Source of the DNA: Fulvimarina sp039652615
GTDB lineage: Bacteria; Pseudomonadota; Alphaproteobacteria; Rhizobiales; Rhizobiaceae
Reading direction: 5' to 3'
DNA length: 64,000 bases
Assembly: GCF_039652615.1 (NCBI RefSeq)
Contig: NZ_JBDJAC010000002.1
Location: forward strand, 1-64,000
Below are positions 44,432 to 53,237 of the stretch, in pieces. The position numbers and the translations under genes were made by a program. The notes below the pieces were generated by a model. That model searched no databases. It was not told the origin of the DNA and saw nothing but the letters and a program-made list of their open reading frames with translations. Numbering within the stretch: the stretch's first letter is position 1; the number at the start of each line of letters is the position of its first letter.

Positions 44432-45358
44432 TCAGGCCGTCTTGGATTTCAGATATGTCGCCTCGTTCGGCGCGAGCACCTTGAGCGCACCCGGATCGAT
44501 CTCGATGATCGTCTTGTCTTCGAGCCTGGTGAGTTCGCCATCCTTCACAGCCCGGTTGGTGTGGTTCCGGCCATTGTAGATCAGCTTCACGCGCTTGGCC
44601 CTGAACGCCTCCAGATCCTGGTTGTCCAGCCAGGCTCCCATCATAATATCCAGCACCAGCCTCGCGACGCGCCCGAAGCTACGCGCCTTGCAGATATAGA
44701 CGCCAAGATAGCCTTCCGTCGGATCTTCCGCGAAGGGAACGTGGCCAGTGCCGTAGAAATTGTTCGAGAAGGCGACGGCCGCCGACTTGATCTTGCGCAC
44801 CTCGCCGTCGAGCTCGATCTCCAGGCTGATCTCCGGCAGCGACCGTATCGCGATCCACCCCGCGCGCCATGTCGCAAGGACCTTTCCGACGCGCGAGCCG
44901 TAGGAAAACTTGTTGCGCATACGGACCATGCGGGCGTGCAGCCCGACAGCATATTGATGGACGAAAACCTCGCCGTTCGCACGTCCCACATCGACCTTCG
45001 TGATATTGCCCGAGGCGAGCGCCTTGATGGCCTGCTCCAGATCAAGGGGAATTTGCAGCGTACGGGCGAACAGGTTCATGGTTCCCGCCGGCAGAATGCC
45101 GAGAGCCGTCTCCGTCCCCGCGCATTTCGCCGCCGCAGCCGAGACGGTGCCGTCACCGCCGCCCACAAGAAGGACATCGGTGTCTTCGCGGTCGATCGCA
45201 TCCGAGATCCCTTGAACCACTTCGTCGCCAGTACAGTGCACGATCTCGACCGTATGGCCGTGAACCGAAAACTCATCCCTCAACAGGTTGGAAAGCCAGT
45301 CGAGGTTGGTGGTTTTCATCGTTCCACCATCCTGGTTGAGAAGCGCCAGAATCTTCAT
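44432..45358 (-). CDS. Diacylglycerol kinase-family lipid kinase
   Basis: 308 residues. DAGK catalytic domain with VLLVGGGDGTVSAAA (about 62-76) and the GILPAGTMNLFARTL loop, then the beta-sandwich domain (VDVGRANGEVFVHQ; AFSNNFYGTGHVPFA). YegS/BmrU-type enzymes phosphorylate diacylglycerol or other lipids at the inner membrane; the substrate here is unknown. AGGAAA lies five bases before the ATG. The gene converges on the giant gene's terminator. Confidence 0.9.
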   Translation of the reverse strand: MKILALLNQDGGTMKTTNLDWLSNLLRDEFSVHGHTVEIVHCTGDEVVQGISDAIDREDTDVLLVGGGDGTVSAAAAKCAGTETALGILPAGTMNLFARTLQIPLDLEQAIKALASGNITKVDVGRANGEVFVHQYAVGLHARMVRMRNKFSYGSRVGKVLATWRAGWIAIRSLPEISLEIELDGEVRKIKSAAVAFSNNFYGTGHVPFAEDPTEGYLGVYICKARSFGRVARLVLDIMMGAWLDNQDLEAFRAKRVKLIYNGRNHTNRAVKDGELTRLEDKTIIEIDPGALKVLAPNEATYLKSKTA

Positions 45359-45814
45359 TTTATTTCCTTAGCATTGCGTGCGGTGCGCGGCACCGTAACC
45401 CCCAAAACCCTGAATATCGGCCCTGTAGCGCTGGGCTCCGAGATTGACCCTCGGGTCAAGTCTCGCCGGGCCAACGGCACGTCCACCGTCCGGTCTTCCG
45501 TCAAAACATTGAAAGCGGTTCTCTCAAACATCCGCCGAACTGTCCCAGGCGCCTCGAACTGTCACATCTCTGTCCCGTTGCAATGTCTGGGTGGCTCGCG
45601 CGCTATCGAAGTCTGCGACGGCGCATGGTGCAGCCCTCACATGAACCTCCTCGCACGACGCCTGTCAGCGCGCGCTTCGACATTCCTGCCGGGCTCACAA
45701 TAATTAGGGACGAAAAGCAATTTAAGTATGGGCCGTGGAACGCTCCCCGCTCCGAGGCATTCGTTTTTGCGATCGCAAAAATCGCGATCTGCCCTTCCAA
45801 GACAGGACGCATTC
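45359..45814. other. Intergenic region with a GGAAC-type promoter near the right end
   Basis: 456 bp between divergent genes. The left two thirds hold nothing I recognise. The right end has the GGAAC box at 45737 and the ribosome site of the DUF1328 gene. Confidence 0.45.
45737..45761 (+). promoter_or_regulatory. General-stress (RpoE2/EcfG-type) promoter before the DUF1328 gene
   Basis: GGAAC (45737-45741), 18 bases, then TT (45760-45761). This fits the GGAAC-N18/19-TT pattern reported for Sinorhizobium RpoE2. The stricter CGTT -10 is only CATT here. The ATG is at 45815, leaving a 45-50 nt leader. Confidence 0.5.
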
Positions 45815-45979
45815 ATGCTCGAGATTATCGTCATTCTTCTTATCGTGGCTGCGATCGCGAGCCTGCTCGGATTTCGAGGCGTTGCCGGCGCTGCTGGCGG
45901 GATTGCCAAGCTGCTGATCTTTATCGTGCTGATCGGCCTCTTGTTGATGATCCTGTTCGGCATCCTCGTCTTCGCATAA
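45815..45979 (+). CDS. DUF1328 (YtjA-type) small membrane protein
   Basis: 54 residues with two membrane helices: LEIIVILLIVAAIASLLGF, then a Gly/Ala turn GVAGAAGGIA and LLIFIVLIGLLLMILFGI. This is the YtjA/DUF1328 pattern, often stress-induced in proteobacteria, with no known biochemical role. The ATG at 45815 has AGGA eight bases upstream; the frame reaches further back but those residues are not membrane-like. A GGAAC box is 74 bp upstream. Confidence 0.9.
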   Translation: MLEIIVILLIVAAIASLLGFRGVAGAAGGIAKLLIFIVLIGLLLMILFGILVFA

Positions 45980-46401
45980 CCCTATCAAGACAATTCGAGT
46001 CGATGGGCGCATCCAGCGCGGCGGTCTATCAGCGCTGGCATCATAATAGTGTTGTCTCGCCATGCGATTGATATAACGCTCTTATAAAGCGGAGACACGC
46101 GCTTGCATCCACGCGCCATAGACGATGACGTTCGTCCAGTCAGTAGCTGACTACCAATACATTTGCCTGTACTTGGTGCGCGGAGCATTTTGCGGCGCAG
46201 CAAAGACTATTCTTCGAGCGCAAAGATGAACCGAATCTGAACGCGCGATGTTTCACGAATGACCTATTTCTTCCGGCAAAAAATACTTTTTTATCGGGGA
46301 ACTGCCCCGCCCCTCAGCACATTCCTTAGGCATCAACGTCGTCGCTGATGCACTTTCACGCGAGCGGCGCTGTCAAACAACTGACAGACAAGGAAATCAC
46401 T
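45980..46401. other. Intergenic region before the triple PRC-barrel gene
   Basis: 422 bp, clearly more AT-rich than the genes around it, with runs such as CAAAAAATACTTTTTTAT at 46277-46294. It holds a GGAAC promoter-like site at 46298 and no recognisable gene. A longer frame start at 46348 lacks a ribosome site. Confidence 0.45.
46298..46323 (+). promoter_or_regulatory. General-stress (RpoE2/EcfG-type) promoter before the PRC-barrel gene
   Basis: GGAAC (46298-46302), 19 bases, TT (46322-46323), the second allowed spacing of the RpoE2 pattern. The -10 word is CATT rather than CGTT. The start ATG is at 46402. Confidence 0.45.
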
Positions 46402-48177
46402 ATGCTACGCAAACTTCTCGTTTCAACAGCCCTTGCAGGCGTTCTCGCCACCGGTGCCTATGCTCAGGACAACAATCAGAGCGGTTCCGCAACAGGCGGC
46501 GGTCAGAACCAGGAAACGCAGGCCGACACGGGCAGCTCGGATGCGAGCGGCGGCAACATGTCTGCTTCGTCCGATAGCCAGGCTTCGGGCAACTTTTTGC
46601 AGCAGCTCTCATCGGATCAGTATCTCGCATCGAACCTGACCGGAAAGTCGATCTACGGCAGCGATGCAGAGGACGCAGAGGCAGTCGCGTCGATCGATAA
46701 CTATCTCGTCGGCTCCGATGGCCAGATCGTCGCAGCAATCGTGACGACGTCGGGCAGCGAAGCAAAGACCGTGGCCGTTCCGTTCGATCAGATCTCCTGG
46801 TCGATGAACGATGGCGAGCCCCGCGCAACCATGTCGTCGGGCGGCGAAGACCTCAGCTCGATGCCGTCCTTCATGATGCCCGGAGAGCAGCAGGCAGCAG
46901 CCTCCGGTTCGGAAGGCGGCTCGAGCGAACAGTCCGGCATGGCGTCCGAAAATACCGCGACCGGCGACACAGCCACGACAGGTGGCTCGGCCAGCGCGAC
47001 AGACCCATCCACAGGCGGTGACGCGAGCGGCTCGGCCAGCAGCACGTCGATGGAAAGCAGCGGCTCGAACAGCTCCGGCGACACGGCATCGACCGGCGGC
47101 TCGTCTGACGTTCCGACCACTGTCGGCCAGGATCAGTTCCTTTCGCAGAATCTGATCGGCGCGGATGTCGTATCCGGCCCGGGTGAAGACGCTGAAAATA
47201 TCGGCCAGGTCAACGATCTGGTGGTCTCTTCATCCGGTAAGGTCGATGCGGCCGTCGTCGGCGTCGGTGGTTTCCTTGGTATCGGCGAGAAAGACGTTGC
47301 CGTTCCGTTCGACCAGATTGAGCTGTCGAAGCAGGAAGGCGGAACGCCGCAGGTGGTCTACGCCTCCGATCGCACGCAGCTGGAAAACGCGCCGTCCTTC
47401 GACGACGAACGTCCGCAGGAAGGCAATTCCGGTGATCAGTCGTCCAACAGCTCGAATACGGGCATGAATTCGGACGGCGGTACCGGCGACAACACCACTG
47501 AAGCCGGCCAGTCGTCGGCAGCTGCTACAGGTGCCGCGGCGACCGCCGCCGCGGGTACGGCGGCTGCAGGAAGCCAGCAGGCTGCGAACGATGCCGGCAA
47601 TAACATGGAACAGGCCGGCGATCAGGCTGCACAGTCCGCCGACAATGCCATGAACGAAGCCGGTCAGGCCGCTGAAGAAGCCGGTAACGACATGCAGCAG
47701 GCCGGCGATCAGGCCGAGCAGGCTGCCGACAACACGGCCAACCAGGCCAGCAACGATATGGCTCAGGCCGATAGCAACGCCACCAGCGGAACGAGCGAAG
47801 GCGGTCAGTCGGACATGCAGCCGGTCGAGGACACCTCCACGCTCACGGCGGATGATCTGATCGGCACCACGGTCACCGGACCGAACAACGAGTCGGTTGG
47901 CGATGTCGGTGATATCGTTCTCTCTCCGGAGGGTGGTATCCAGGACATCATCGTCGATGTCGGCGGCTTCCTCGGCATTGGCGAAAAGCCGGTCGCGGTG
48001 AGCATGGATAATCTCGAATTCATGCGCGATTCCAATGGCTCGCTCGCGGTCCAGAGCAACATGACCGAGCAGCAGCTTGAAGATGCGCCGGAATACACGC
48101 CGAACGATGCGGCAGCCGGCGGCGGCAATGGCAGCTCCAGCGACACCGGTAGCGCGACCGGCGGGCAGAACAACTAA
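46402..48177 (+). CDS. Exported triple PRC-barrel protein with helical Ala/Gln linker
   Basis: 591 residues from the ATG at 46402 (AGGAAA six bases upstream). Signal peptide MLRKLLVSTALAGVLATGAYA-Q. PRC-barrel 1 is about 72-150, barrel 2 about 246-325 and barrel 3 about 483-555. Barrels 2 and 3 share VGGFLGIGEK. The linkers are Ser/Gly/Thr-rich, except at about 370-470, which is an amphipathic helix of repeated MxQAGDQAxQxADN-like words, resembling LEA-type or apolipoprotein helices. Periplasmic or surface location. The function of exported PRC-barrels is not known; a stress or desiccation role is suggested only by the helix type and the promoter box. Confidence 0.87.
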   Translation: MLRKLLVSTALAGVLATGAYAQDNNQSGSATGGGQNQETQADTGSSDASGGNMSASSDSQASGNFLQQLSSDQYLASNLTGKSIYGSDAEDAEAVASIDNYLVGSDGQIVAAIVTTSGSEAKTVAVPFDQISWSMNDGEPRATMSSGGEDLSSMPSFMMPGEQQAAASGSEGGSSEQSGMASENTATGDTATTGGSASATDPSTGGDASGSASSTSMESSGSNSSGDTASTGGSSDVPTTVGQDQFLSQNLIGADVVSGPGEDAENIGQVNDLVVSSSGKVDAAVVGVGGFLGIGEKDVAVPFDQIELSKQEGGTPQVVYASDRTQLENAPSFDDERPQEGNSGDQSSNSSNTGMNSDGGTGDNTTEAGQSSAAATGAAATAAAGTAAAGSQQAANDAGNNMEQAGDQAAQSADNAMNEAGQAAEEAGNDMQQAGDQAEQAADNTANQASNDMAQADSNATSGTSEGGQSDMQPVEDTSTLTADDLIGTTVTGPNNESVGDVGDIVLSPEGGIQDIIVDVGGFLGIGEKPVAVSMDNLEFMRDSNGSLAVQSNMTEQQLEDAPEYTPNDAAAGGGNGSSSDTGSATGGQNN

Positions 48178-48204
48178 GGCCCGGTCAGCAAGATTGTGAA
48201 AGAT

Positions 48205-48235
48205 GGGCTCGCTTCGGCGGGCCCGTTTTTTTTTT
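48205..48235 (+). terminator. Terminator of the PRC-barrel gene
   Basis: GGGCTCGC-TTCG-GCGGGCCC hairpin (one G-T pair) followed by G and ten T, 27 bases past the stop. Confidence 0.93.
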
Positions 48236-48446
48236 ACGATCAGGACACCGCGTCGCAGTGCGTCAACCGCGAACGGCTCCATCTTCTGTCTGGAAATTCG
48301 ATCGGAACGACATCTGGTCGCTCCTTAATCGGAATGCATGCGAAACTTTTTCGCTCTGCTGATCGAACAAGAATAGAAGAGTGCCCTCATGAGCGCGAAC
48401 ATCGGCGCTGCAAGGACCTTTTAAGAATGTCGACCCGGGAGATGAC

Positions 48447-49064
48447 ATGACCAGACGATTTGCCCCGCTTGTCTTTGCCGCTGCAGCGGCAGCAGCTAGC
48501 CTTACCGCCGCTACTCCAAGTTTCGCGCAGAACACCGATACGGCGATCTTCGCCGGCGGCTGCTTCTGGTGCGTGGAGTCCGATTTCGATCACGTCGATG
48601 GCGTGACCGAAACGATTTCCGGCTATATCGGCGGCAAAAGCGAAAATCCGACCTATCAAAACCATTCAGGTCACCTGGAAGCCGTTCGGGTCACCTACGA
48701 TCCCTCGAAGGTGAGCTACGACAAATTGCTCCAGGTCTACTGGCACTCGATAGACCCGACCGATGCGGGCGGGCAGTTCTGTGATCGAGGCCATTCCTAT
48801 ACGACCGCGATTTTCGCGACAAACGACGATCAGATGAAAAAGGCCAAGGCAACCAAGGCCGAGGTTCAGAAGGATCTTGGAAGCGTCGCGACGGAAATCC
48901 GTCCCGCATCGACGTTCTGGACCGCCGAGGGCTATCATCAGGATTACTACAAAAAGAACCCGGTCAAATACAAGTTCTACCGCAATGGCTGCGGGCGCAA
49001 CAACACGGTCAAACGCGTTTGGGGCGACAAGGCTTTCATGGGCATCAAGGATTCCGTCAGCTAA
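48447..49064 (+). CDS. msrA: Exported peptide-methionine (S)-S-oxide reductase
   Basis: Repairs oxidised methionine (S-sulfoxide) in proteins. 205 residues. A signal peptide (cleavage near SFA-Q, residue 27) makes this the periplasmic form rather than the cytosolic one. Catalytic motif GGCFWCVE (Cys39), substrate pocket GYIGG and YHQDYY, and C-terminal resolving cysteine in NGCGRNN. GGGAG lies six bases before the ATG. It belongs to a run of exported-protein genes on the plus strand. Confidence 0.93.
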   Translation: MTRRFAPLVFAAAAAAASLTAATPSFAQNTDTAIFAGGCFWCVESDFDHVDGVTETISGYIGGKSENPTYQNHSGHLEAVRVTYDPSKVSYDKLLQVYWHSIDPTDAGGQFCDRGHSYTTAIFATNDDQMKKAKATKAEVQKDLGSVATEIRPASTFWTAEGYHQDYYKKNPVKYKFYRNGCGRNNTVKRVWGDKAFMGIKDSVS

Positions 49065-49262
49065 TCGCGGATCGTTACGCCCTGATATGGCGTCCGGCTG
49101 TTTCAGCCGGGCGGCTGCCGAAATCCTGCGAGACCACTGAGGCCAACTGGACTTCAGGAACAGGCGCCCTTTTCGCCGCGCTTCAGGGCTCATTTTCCTC
49201 CGCTCAGCGGTTCACACTCCCTGCCTTCGTAGATCCGCCACGACAATCCAGGAGCTCGTCCC

Positions 49263-49721
49263 ATGCGAATTTTGACCGCCGGCCTGTGCGCCCTTGCCCT
49301 CTTTGCGTTGCCCGTCGCTGCAAGCGCACAGGACAACTGGGTGACGAAAACCACGGGCCGCAGTGTCGATGAAGCCGTCGATGCGCTGACGAGCGCAATC
49401 GAGTCGGCCGGTGCAACGGTCATGGCGACTGTCGATCATTCCGCAAACGCAGCCTCCGCAGATCTCGAACTGCCGAAGACGACCCTCGTGATCTTCGGCA
49501 ATCCGAAAATCGGCACACCGCTCATGCAGGAAAACCGCCGTGTCGCGATAGACCTGCCGCAAAAGATCCTGATCTGGGACGACAACGGCCAGACGAAGAT
49601 CGGTTACATTGCGTCAGAAGCCCTCGCCGCTCGCCATGGCCTCGACCCGTCCAGCAAGTCGATCGGGACGATGACCGGCGCGCTCGACAAACTCAGCAAT
49701 GCGGCGGCCGGAAGTCAGTGA
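49263..49721 (+). CDS. Exported DUF302 protein
   Basis: 152 residues. Signal peptide with cleavage near ASA-Q (residue 22). DUF302 core: SVDEAVDALTSAIESAG, then LVIFGNPKIGTPLMQ, VAIDLPQKILIW and VGYIASEAL-like IGYIASEALAARHG. Members often sit near redox or heavy-metal genes; no activity is established. AGGAG lies nine bases before the ATG. It is 198 bp after msrA. Confidence 0.88.
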   Translation: MRILTAGLCALALFALPVAASAQDNWVTKTTGRSVDEAVDALTSAIESAGATVMATVDHSANAASADLELPKTTLVIFGNPKIGTPLMQENRRVAIDLPQKILIWDDNGQTKIGYIASEALAARHGLDPSSKSIGTMTGALDKLSNAAAGSQ

Positions 49722-49955
49722 AACAAGCGACCATGTGAAGGCGTTCTGTGGACAAATTCGGCGGGGTGGTTGAGGCGCCCTTTCCTCTTGGCCACCCCGC
49801 AGTCGCGAGAGATCCATAAGGCCGGCGGGAGAGCATGGCCGCCGCCCCATGCCCGGCTCCCAACAGCTCACGTCACGCGATCGTGAGCGACAGGCGCGTT
49901 TCCTCTTGCCCTGCCATATCGAACATTCATGAACGACCCTGACCGGAGACCCGTC

Positions 49956-50378
49956 ATGATGCGCACTTTCACCCGGCTCGCCCTCCTCATCTCCCTTGCT
50001 CTTGCCAGCATGGTGAATGCAGCGCGGGCGGACGACGCGGCCGATATCCGCGCCGTCATCTCGTCCCAGCTCGAAGCCTTTCGCCAGGACGACGGCGCTG
50101 GAGCCTTCGGTCACGCCGCACCGAAGATAAAATACATGTTCGGCACGAAGGATCGCTTCATGGAGATGGTGCGTACCGGTTATCCGCCCGTCTATCGCTC
50201 CAGCAACATATCCTTCGGTGAGCTGACGCCCTCCGGCGACGGCTTTCGCCAGGACGTCTTCATGACCGATCCCAAGGGACAAAGCTGGATCGCGACCTAT
50301 TCGCTGGAACGCCAGCCGGACGGGACGATGAAGATCACCGGCGTCACCCTGAAGAAAAGCGAAGAACTCGCCGTCTGA
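49956..50378 (+). CDS. Exported DUF4864 protein
   Basis: 140 residues from the ATG at 49956 (GGAG eight bases upstream). Signal peptide MMRTFTRLALLISLALASMVNAARA. The mature part follows the DUF4864 pattern: IRAVISSQLEAFRQDD, AFGHAAPKIKYMFGT, FMEMVRTGYPPVYR and YSLERQPDGTMKITGV. It has an NTF2-like look (SnoaL-type fold), but no catalytic residues can be named. Converges on tgt with 15 bp between the stops. Confidence 0.85.
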   Translation: MMRTFTRLALLISLALASMVNAARADDAADIRAVISSQLEAFRQDDGAGAFGHAAPKIKYMFGTKDRFMEMVRTGYPPVYRSSNISFGELTPSGDGFRQDVFMTDPKGQSWIATYSLERQPDGTMKITGVTLKKSEELAV

Positions 50379-50393
50379 TCGCTCGATATCGCC

Positions 50394-51524
50394 TCAGATG
50401 GCGGCGATATCTCCGCGCTGCCAGCCGGCCTCGGTCTCGGCCTTGAAGTCGGCGAAGCGGCCCGCTTCGATTGCGCCGCGCATCCCCGCCATCAGCGACT
50501 GATAATAGGCGAGATTGGTCCAGGTCAGCAGCATGCCGGCAAGCGATTCGTTCGCCCTGACGAGATGATGAAGATAGGCGCGGGAATAATCCCGGGTCGC
50601 CGGGCAATCCGACGCCTCGTCGAGGGGGCGCGGGTCCTCCGCATGACGGGCATTCTTGAGGTTGATCTTGCCGAAACGGGTATAGGCAAGCCCGTGGCGG
50701 CCCGCGCGTGTCGGCATCACGCAGTCGAACATGTCGATACCCCGCGCGACCGACTGCAGAAGATCGTCCGGCGTTCCGACCCCCATCAGATAGCGGGGTT
50801 TGGTGTCCGGCAGGACCGGAAGCGTTTCCTCCAGGGTCTTCAGCATCACGTCCTGGGGCTCGCCCACGGCAAGACCGCCGATCGAATAACCCTTGAGATC
50901 CATTGCTGCGAGACGTTCGGCCGAGCGAATGCGCAGATCCGGCACGTCACCACCCTGAACGATGCCGAACATCGCCTTGCCCGGCTGGTTGCCGAAAGCC
51001 TTCGCCGATCGTTCGGCCCAGCGCAGCGAAAGCTCCATCGCCCGCTCGATCTCGGCCCGCTCGGCCGGCAGGCGGATGCACTCGTCCAGCTGCATCTGGA
51101 TATCGCTGTCGAGAAGCCCCTGAATCTCGATCGAACGCTCCGGCGTCAGCTGATATTCCGAGCCGTCGATATGGCTCTTGAAGCGCACGCCGGTCTCGTC
51201 GAGCTTTCTCAGATCGGCGAGAGACATGATCTGGAAGCCGCCGGAATCCGTCAGGATCGGATGGGGCCAGCGGGCAAATTCATGAAGACCACCCAGCCGC
51301 GCCACGCGCTCGGCGCCCGGCCGCAGCATCAGATGATAGACATTGCCGAGAATGATGTCCGATCCAAGCTCGCGCACCTGATCGAGATACATCGCCTTGA
51401 CCGTACCGGCGGTTCCGACGGGCATGAAGGCCGGTGTCCGCACGGTGCCGCGCGGCATGGTGATCTCGCCGCGCCGCGCCTTGCCGTCGGTGGCGAGGAG
51501 TTTGAACTGGAATGTATCGGTCAT
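50394..51524 (-). CDS. tgt: Queuine tRNA-ribosyltransferase (Tgt) with degenerate zinc site
   Basis: Exchanges guanine 34 for preQ1 in tRNAs with GUN anticodons. 376 residues from the ATG at 51524, which overlaps the queA stop (ATGA). Catalytic elements are present: LTDSGGFQ, GIVQGG, and the nucleophile in FDCVMPTRAGRHG. The usual zinc ligands (E. coli C302, C304, C307, H333) are S305, C307, T310 and T336 here, so three of four are changed. The surrounding DYSRAYLHHL and NLAYYQSLMAG are normal, so the gene is intact. This may be a lineage-wide change, with the fold stabilised otherwise. Confidence 0.93.
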   Translation of the reverse strand: MTDTFQFKLLATDGKARRGEITMPRGTVRTPAFMPVGTAGTVKAMYLDQVRELGSDIILGNVYHLMLRPGAERVARLGGLHEFARWPHPILTDSGGFQIMSLADLRKLDETGVRFKSHIDGSEYQLTPERSIEIQGLLDSDIQMQLDECIRLPAERAEIERAMELSLRWAERSAKAFGNQPGKAMFGIVQGGDVPDLRIRSAERLAAMDLKGYSIGGLAVGEPQDVMLKTLEETLPVLPDTKPRYLMGVGTPDDLLQSVARGIDMFDCVMPTRAGRHGLAYTRFGKINLKNARHAEDPRPLDEASDCPATRDYSRAYLHHLVRANESLAGMLLTWTNLAYYQSLMAGMRGAIEAGRFADFKAETEAGWQRGDIAAI

Positions 51525-52597
51525 TCTTCGATCCGGTCGATGAGACACGCATCGCCGTAGGAATAGAAGCGGTATGCGTTTTCGATTGCGTGCGAATAGG
51601 CCCCGCGCATGCGCTCCAGACCGGAAAAGGCCGAGACCAGCATGAAGAGGGTCGAGCGAGGCAGGTGGAAATTCGTCATGAGCCGATCGACCGCCCTGAA
51701 GCGATAGCCCGGCGTGATGAAGATATCGGTTGGCCCCGCGAAGGGCGCGATCCGGCCATCCTCGCTGGCTGCGCTTTCGAGAAGCCGAAGCGACGTGGTG
51801 CCAACACTGACGATCCGTCCGCCGGACGCCCTCACCGCGTTCAGCCGGTCGGCCGTGGCGTTATCGATCGTCCCGATCTCGGCATGCATTCTATGGTCTT
51901 CGGTGTCGTCGGCCTTCACCGGCAGGAAGGTGCCCGCGCCGACGTGAAGCGTCAGGAATTCGGTGGCGATGCCCCGCTCCTTCAGCCTGGCAAGAAGCTC
52001 GTCAGTGAAATGAAGTCCTGCGGTCGGCGCAGCAACGGCGCCGGCTTCTCGGGCATAGACCGTCTGATAATCGGCCCGGTCCTGTTCATCGTCGCCGCGC
52101 CGTGCCGCGATATAGGGGGGCAGCGGAACATGGCCGACAGCGGCGATCGCGGCATCGAGATCGGGTCCCGAATGCTCGAAGGTGAGCGTCGCCTCGCCGG
52201 CCTCGCCCCGTGCGGTGACCTCGGCGGCAAGCGTCTCGGCATCGCCGCTTGAGAACACCACCGTATCACCGACCTTCACGCGCTTGGCCGGCCGCACGAA
52301 CGCCGCCCAGCTCTCGGTCGACAGCCGCATATGCAGTGTCGCCTCGATCTGGGCGATCCCTTCGCCGTCTCGCAGGCCCTCGCGCGTGCGCACGCCGAAC
52401 AGCTGCGCCGGGATGACCTTGGTATCGTTGAAGACCAGAACATCGCCGGGTGTGAGCAGATCCGGCAGATCGGCGATCAGCCGGTCGGAAAGACCCGCTT
52501 CGGAAACGCCGAGAAGCTTCGCGCTCTCACGCGGCTCCGCCGGCCGAAGCGCGATGCGCTCCGGCGGCAGTTCGAAGTCGAAGAGATCGACTCTCAT
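51521..52597 (-). CDS. queA: S-adenosylmethionine:tRNA ribosyltransferase-isomerase
   Basis: Makes epoxyqueuosine in tRNA from preQ1-tRNA and SAM, the step after Tgt. 358 residues, normal length: MRVDLFDFELPPERIALRP, VFNDTKVIPAQLFG, APTAGLHFTDELL, LHVGAGTFLPVK, TTSLRLLESA and TNFHLPRSTLFMLVSAF. Overlaps tgt by 4 bp (ATGA), so translation is coupled. ppiB is 18 bp upstream, suggesting a ppiB-queA-tgt transcript. Confidence 0.96.
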   Translation of the reverse strand: MRVDLFDFELPPERIALRPAEPRESAKLLGVSEAGLSDRLIADLPDLLTPGDVLVFNDTKVIPAQLFGVRTREGLRDGEGIAQIEATLHMRLSTESWAAFVRPAKRVKVGDTVVFSSGDAETLAAEVTARGEAGEATLTFEHSGPDLDAAIAAVGHVPLPPYIAARRGDDEQDRADYQTVYAREAGAVAAPTAGLHFTDELLARLKERGIATEFLTLHVGAGTFLPVKADDTEDHRMHAEIGTIDNATADRLNAVRASGGRIVSVGTTSLRLLESAASEDGRIAPFAGPTDIFITPGYRFRAVDRLMTNFHLPRSTLFMLVSAFSGLERMRGAYSHAIENAYRFYSYGDACLIDRIEE

Positions 52598-52615
52598 CTT
52601 GACCGCGGGGCAGGC

Positions 52616-53095
52616 TCAGCCCGCGTCGACGTCGCTTGCGACGCGCATGGTCGTGATCGAATCCGGATCGCGGACGGGCTCGCCCTTCTTGATCTGGTCG
52701 ACATTGTCCATGCCCTCGATGACCTCACCGAACACGGAATACTGCTTGTTCAGCCAGGGCGCGTCCTCGAAGCAGATGAAGAACTGGGAGTTTGCCGAGT
52801 TCGGATTGGCCGTGCGGGCCGCCGAAACGGTTCCGCGCTTGTGCGGCTCGTTGGAGAATTCGGCTTCAAGGTCCGGCTTGTCCGAGCCGCCCGCACCGGT
52901 GCCCGTCGGATCGCCGGTCTGGGCCATGAAGCCATCGATCACCCGGTGAAAGACGACGCCGTCGTAGAAGTTTTCCCGCGCGAGTTCCTTGATGCGCTCG
53001 ACATGCTTGGGCGCGAGGTCAGGACGAAGCTGCACGACGACGCGACCCTTGGTCGTCTCGAGGATCAGGACGTTTTCCGGCTTGTCATAGGCCAT
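52616..53095 (-). CDS. ppiB: Cytoplasmic peptidyl-prolyl cis-trans isomerase (cyclophilin)
   Basis: 159 residues with no signal peptide. Cyclophilin core: VVFHRVIDGFMAQTGDPTG (catalytic Arg/Phe/Gln), SANSQFFICFEDAPWLN and YSVFGEVIEGMDNVD. Catalyses proline isomerisation during folding. It is a paralogue of the exported copy at 53238, and a terminator between them separates the units. queA follows 18 bp downstream. Confidence 0.94.
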   Translation of the reverse strand: MAYDKPENVLILETTKGRVVVQLRPDLAPKHVERIKELARENFYDGVVFHRVIDGFMAQTGDPTGTGAGGSDKPDLEAEFSNEPHKRGTVSAARTANPNSANSQFFICFEDAPWLNKQYSVFGEVIEGMDNVDQIKKGEPVRDPDSITTMRVASDVDAG

Positions 53096-53121
53096 AATCG
53101 ATCTCTTTCTTCATTTCATTT

Positions 53122-53155
53122 AAAAAAGGCGGTCCGGGACGTTTCCCGAACCGCC
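53122..53155 (-). terminator. Terminator after ppiA
   Basis: GGCGGTtCGGGA / TCCCGgACCGCC stem (one mismatch) with an AACG loop, then TTTTTT on the minus strand. It lies between ppiA and ppiB. Confidence 0.9.
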
Positions 53156-53237
53156 GCGATTGTCGGTCTCTGTGTGACAGAATCGAAAAGCGCGCAACCC
53201 CGGCCTCAAAAGCAGAGGGACGCAGTCAATCGATTGC

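Noticed and set aside
48302..48325. GGAAC near 48303 upstream of msrA as another stress promoter
   Set aside because: The -10 position reads TAAT/TTAA rather than CGTT, and the distance to the msrA ATG exceeds 110 bases. Too weak.
50385..50411. GATATCGCC / GGCGATATC inverted repeat between DUF4864 and tgt
   Set aside because: It is a 9-bp stem without T-runs and overlaps the tgt stop. It could end transcripts weakly but is not called.
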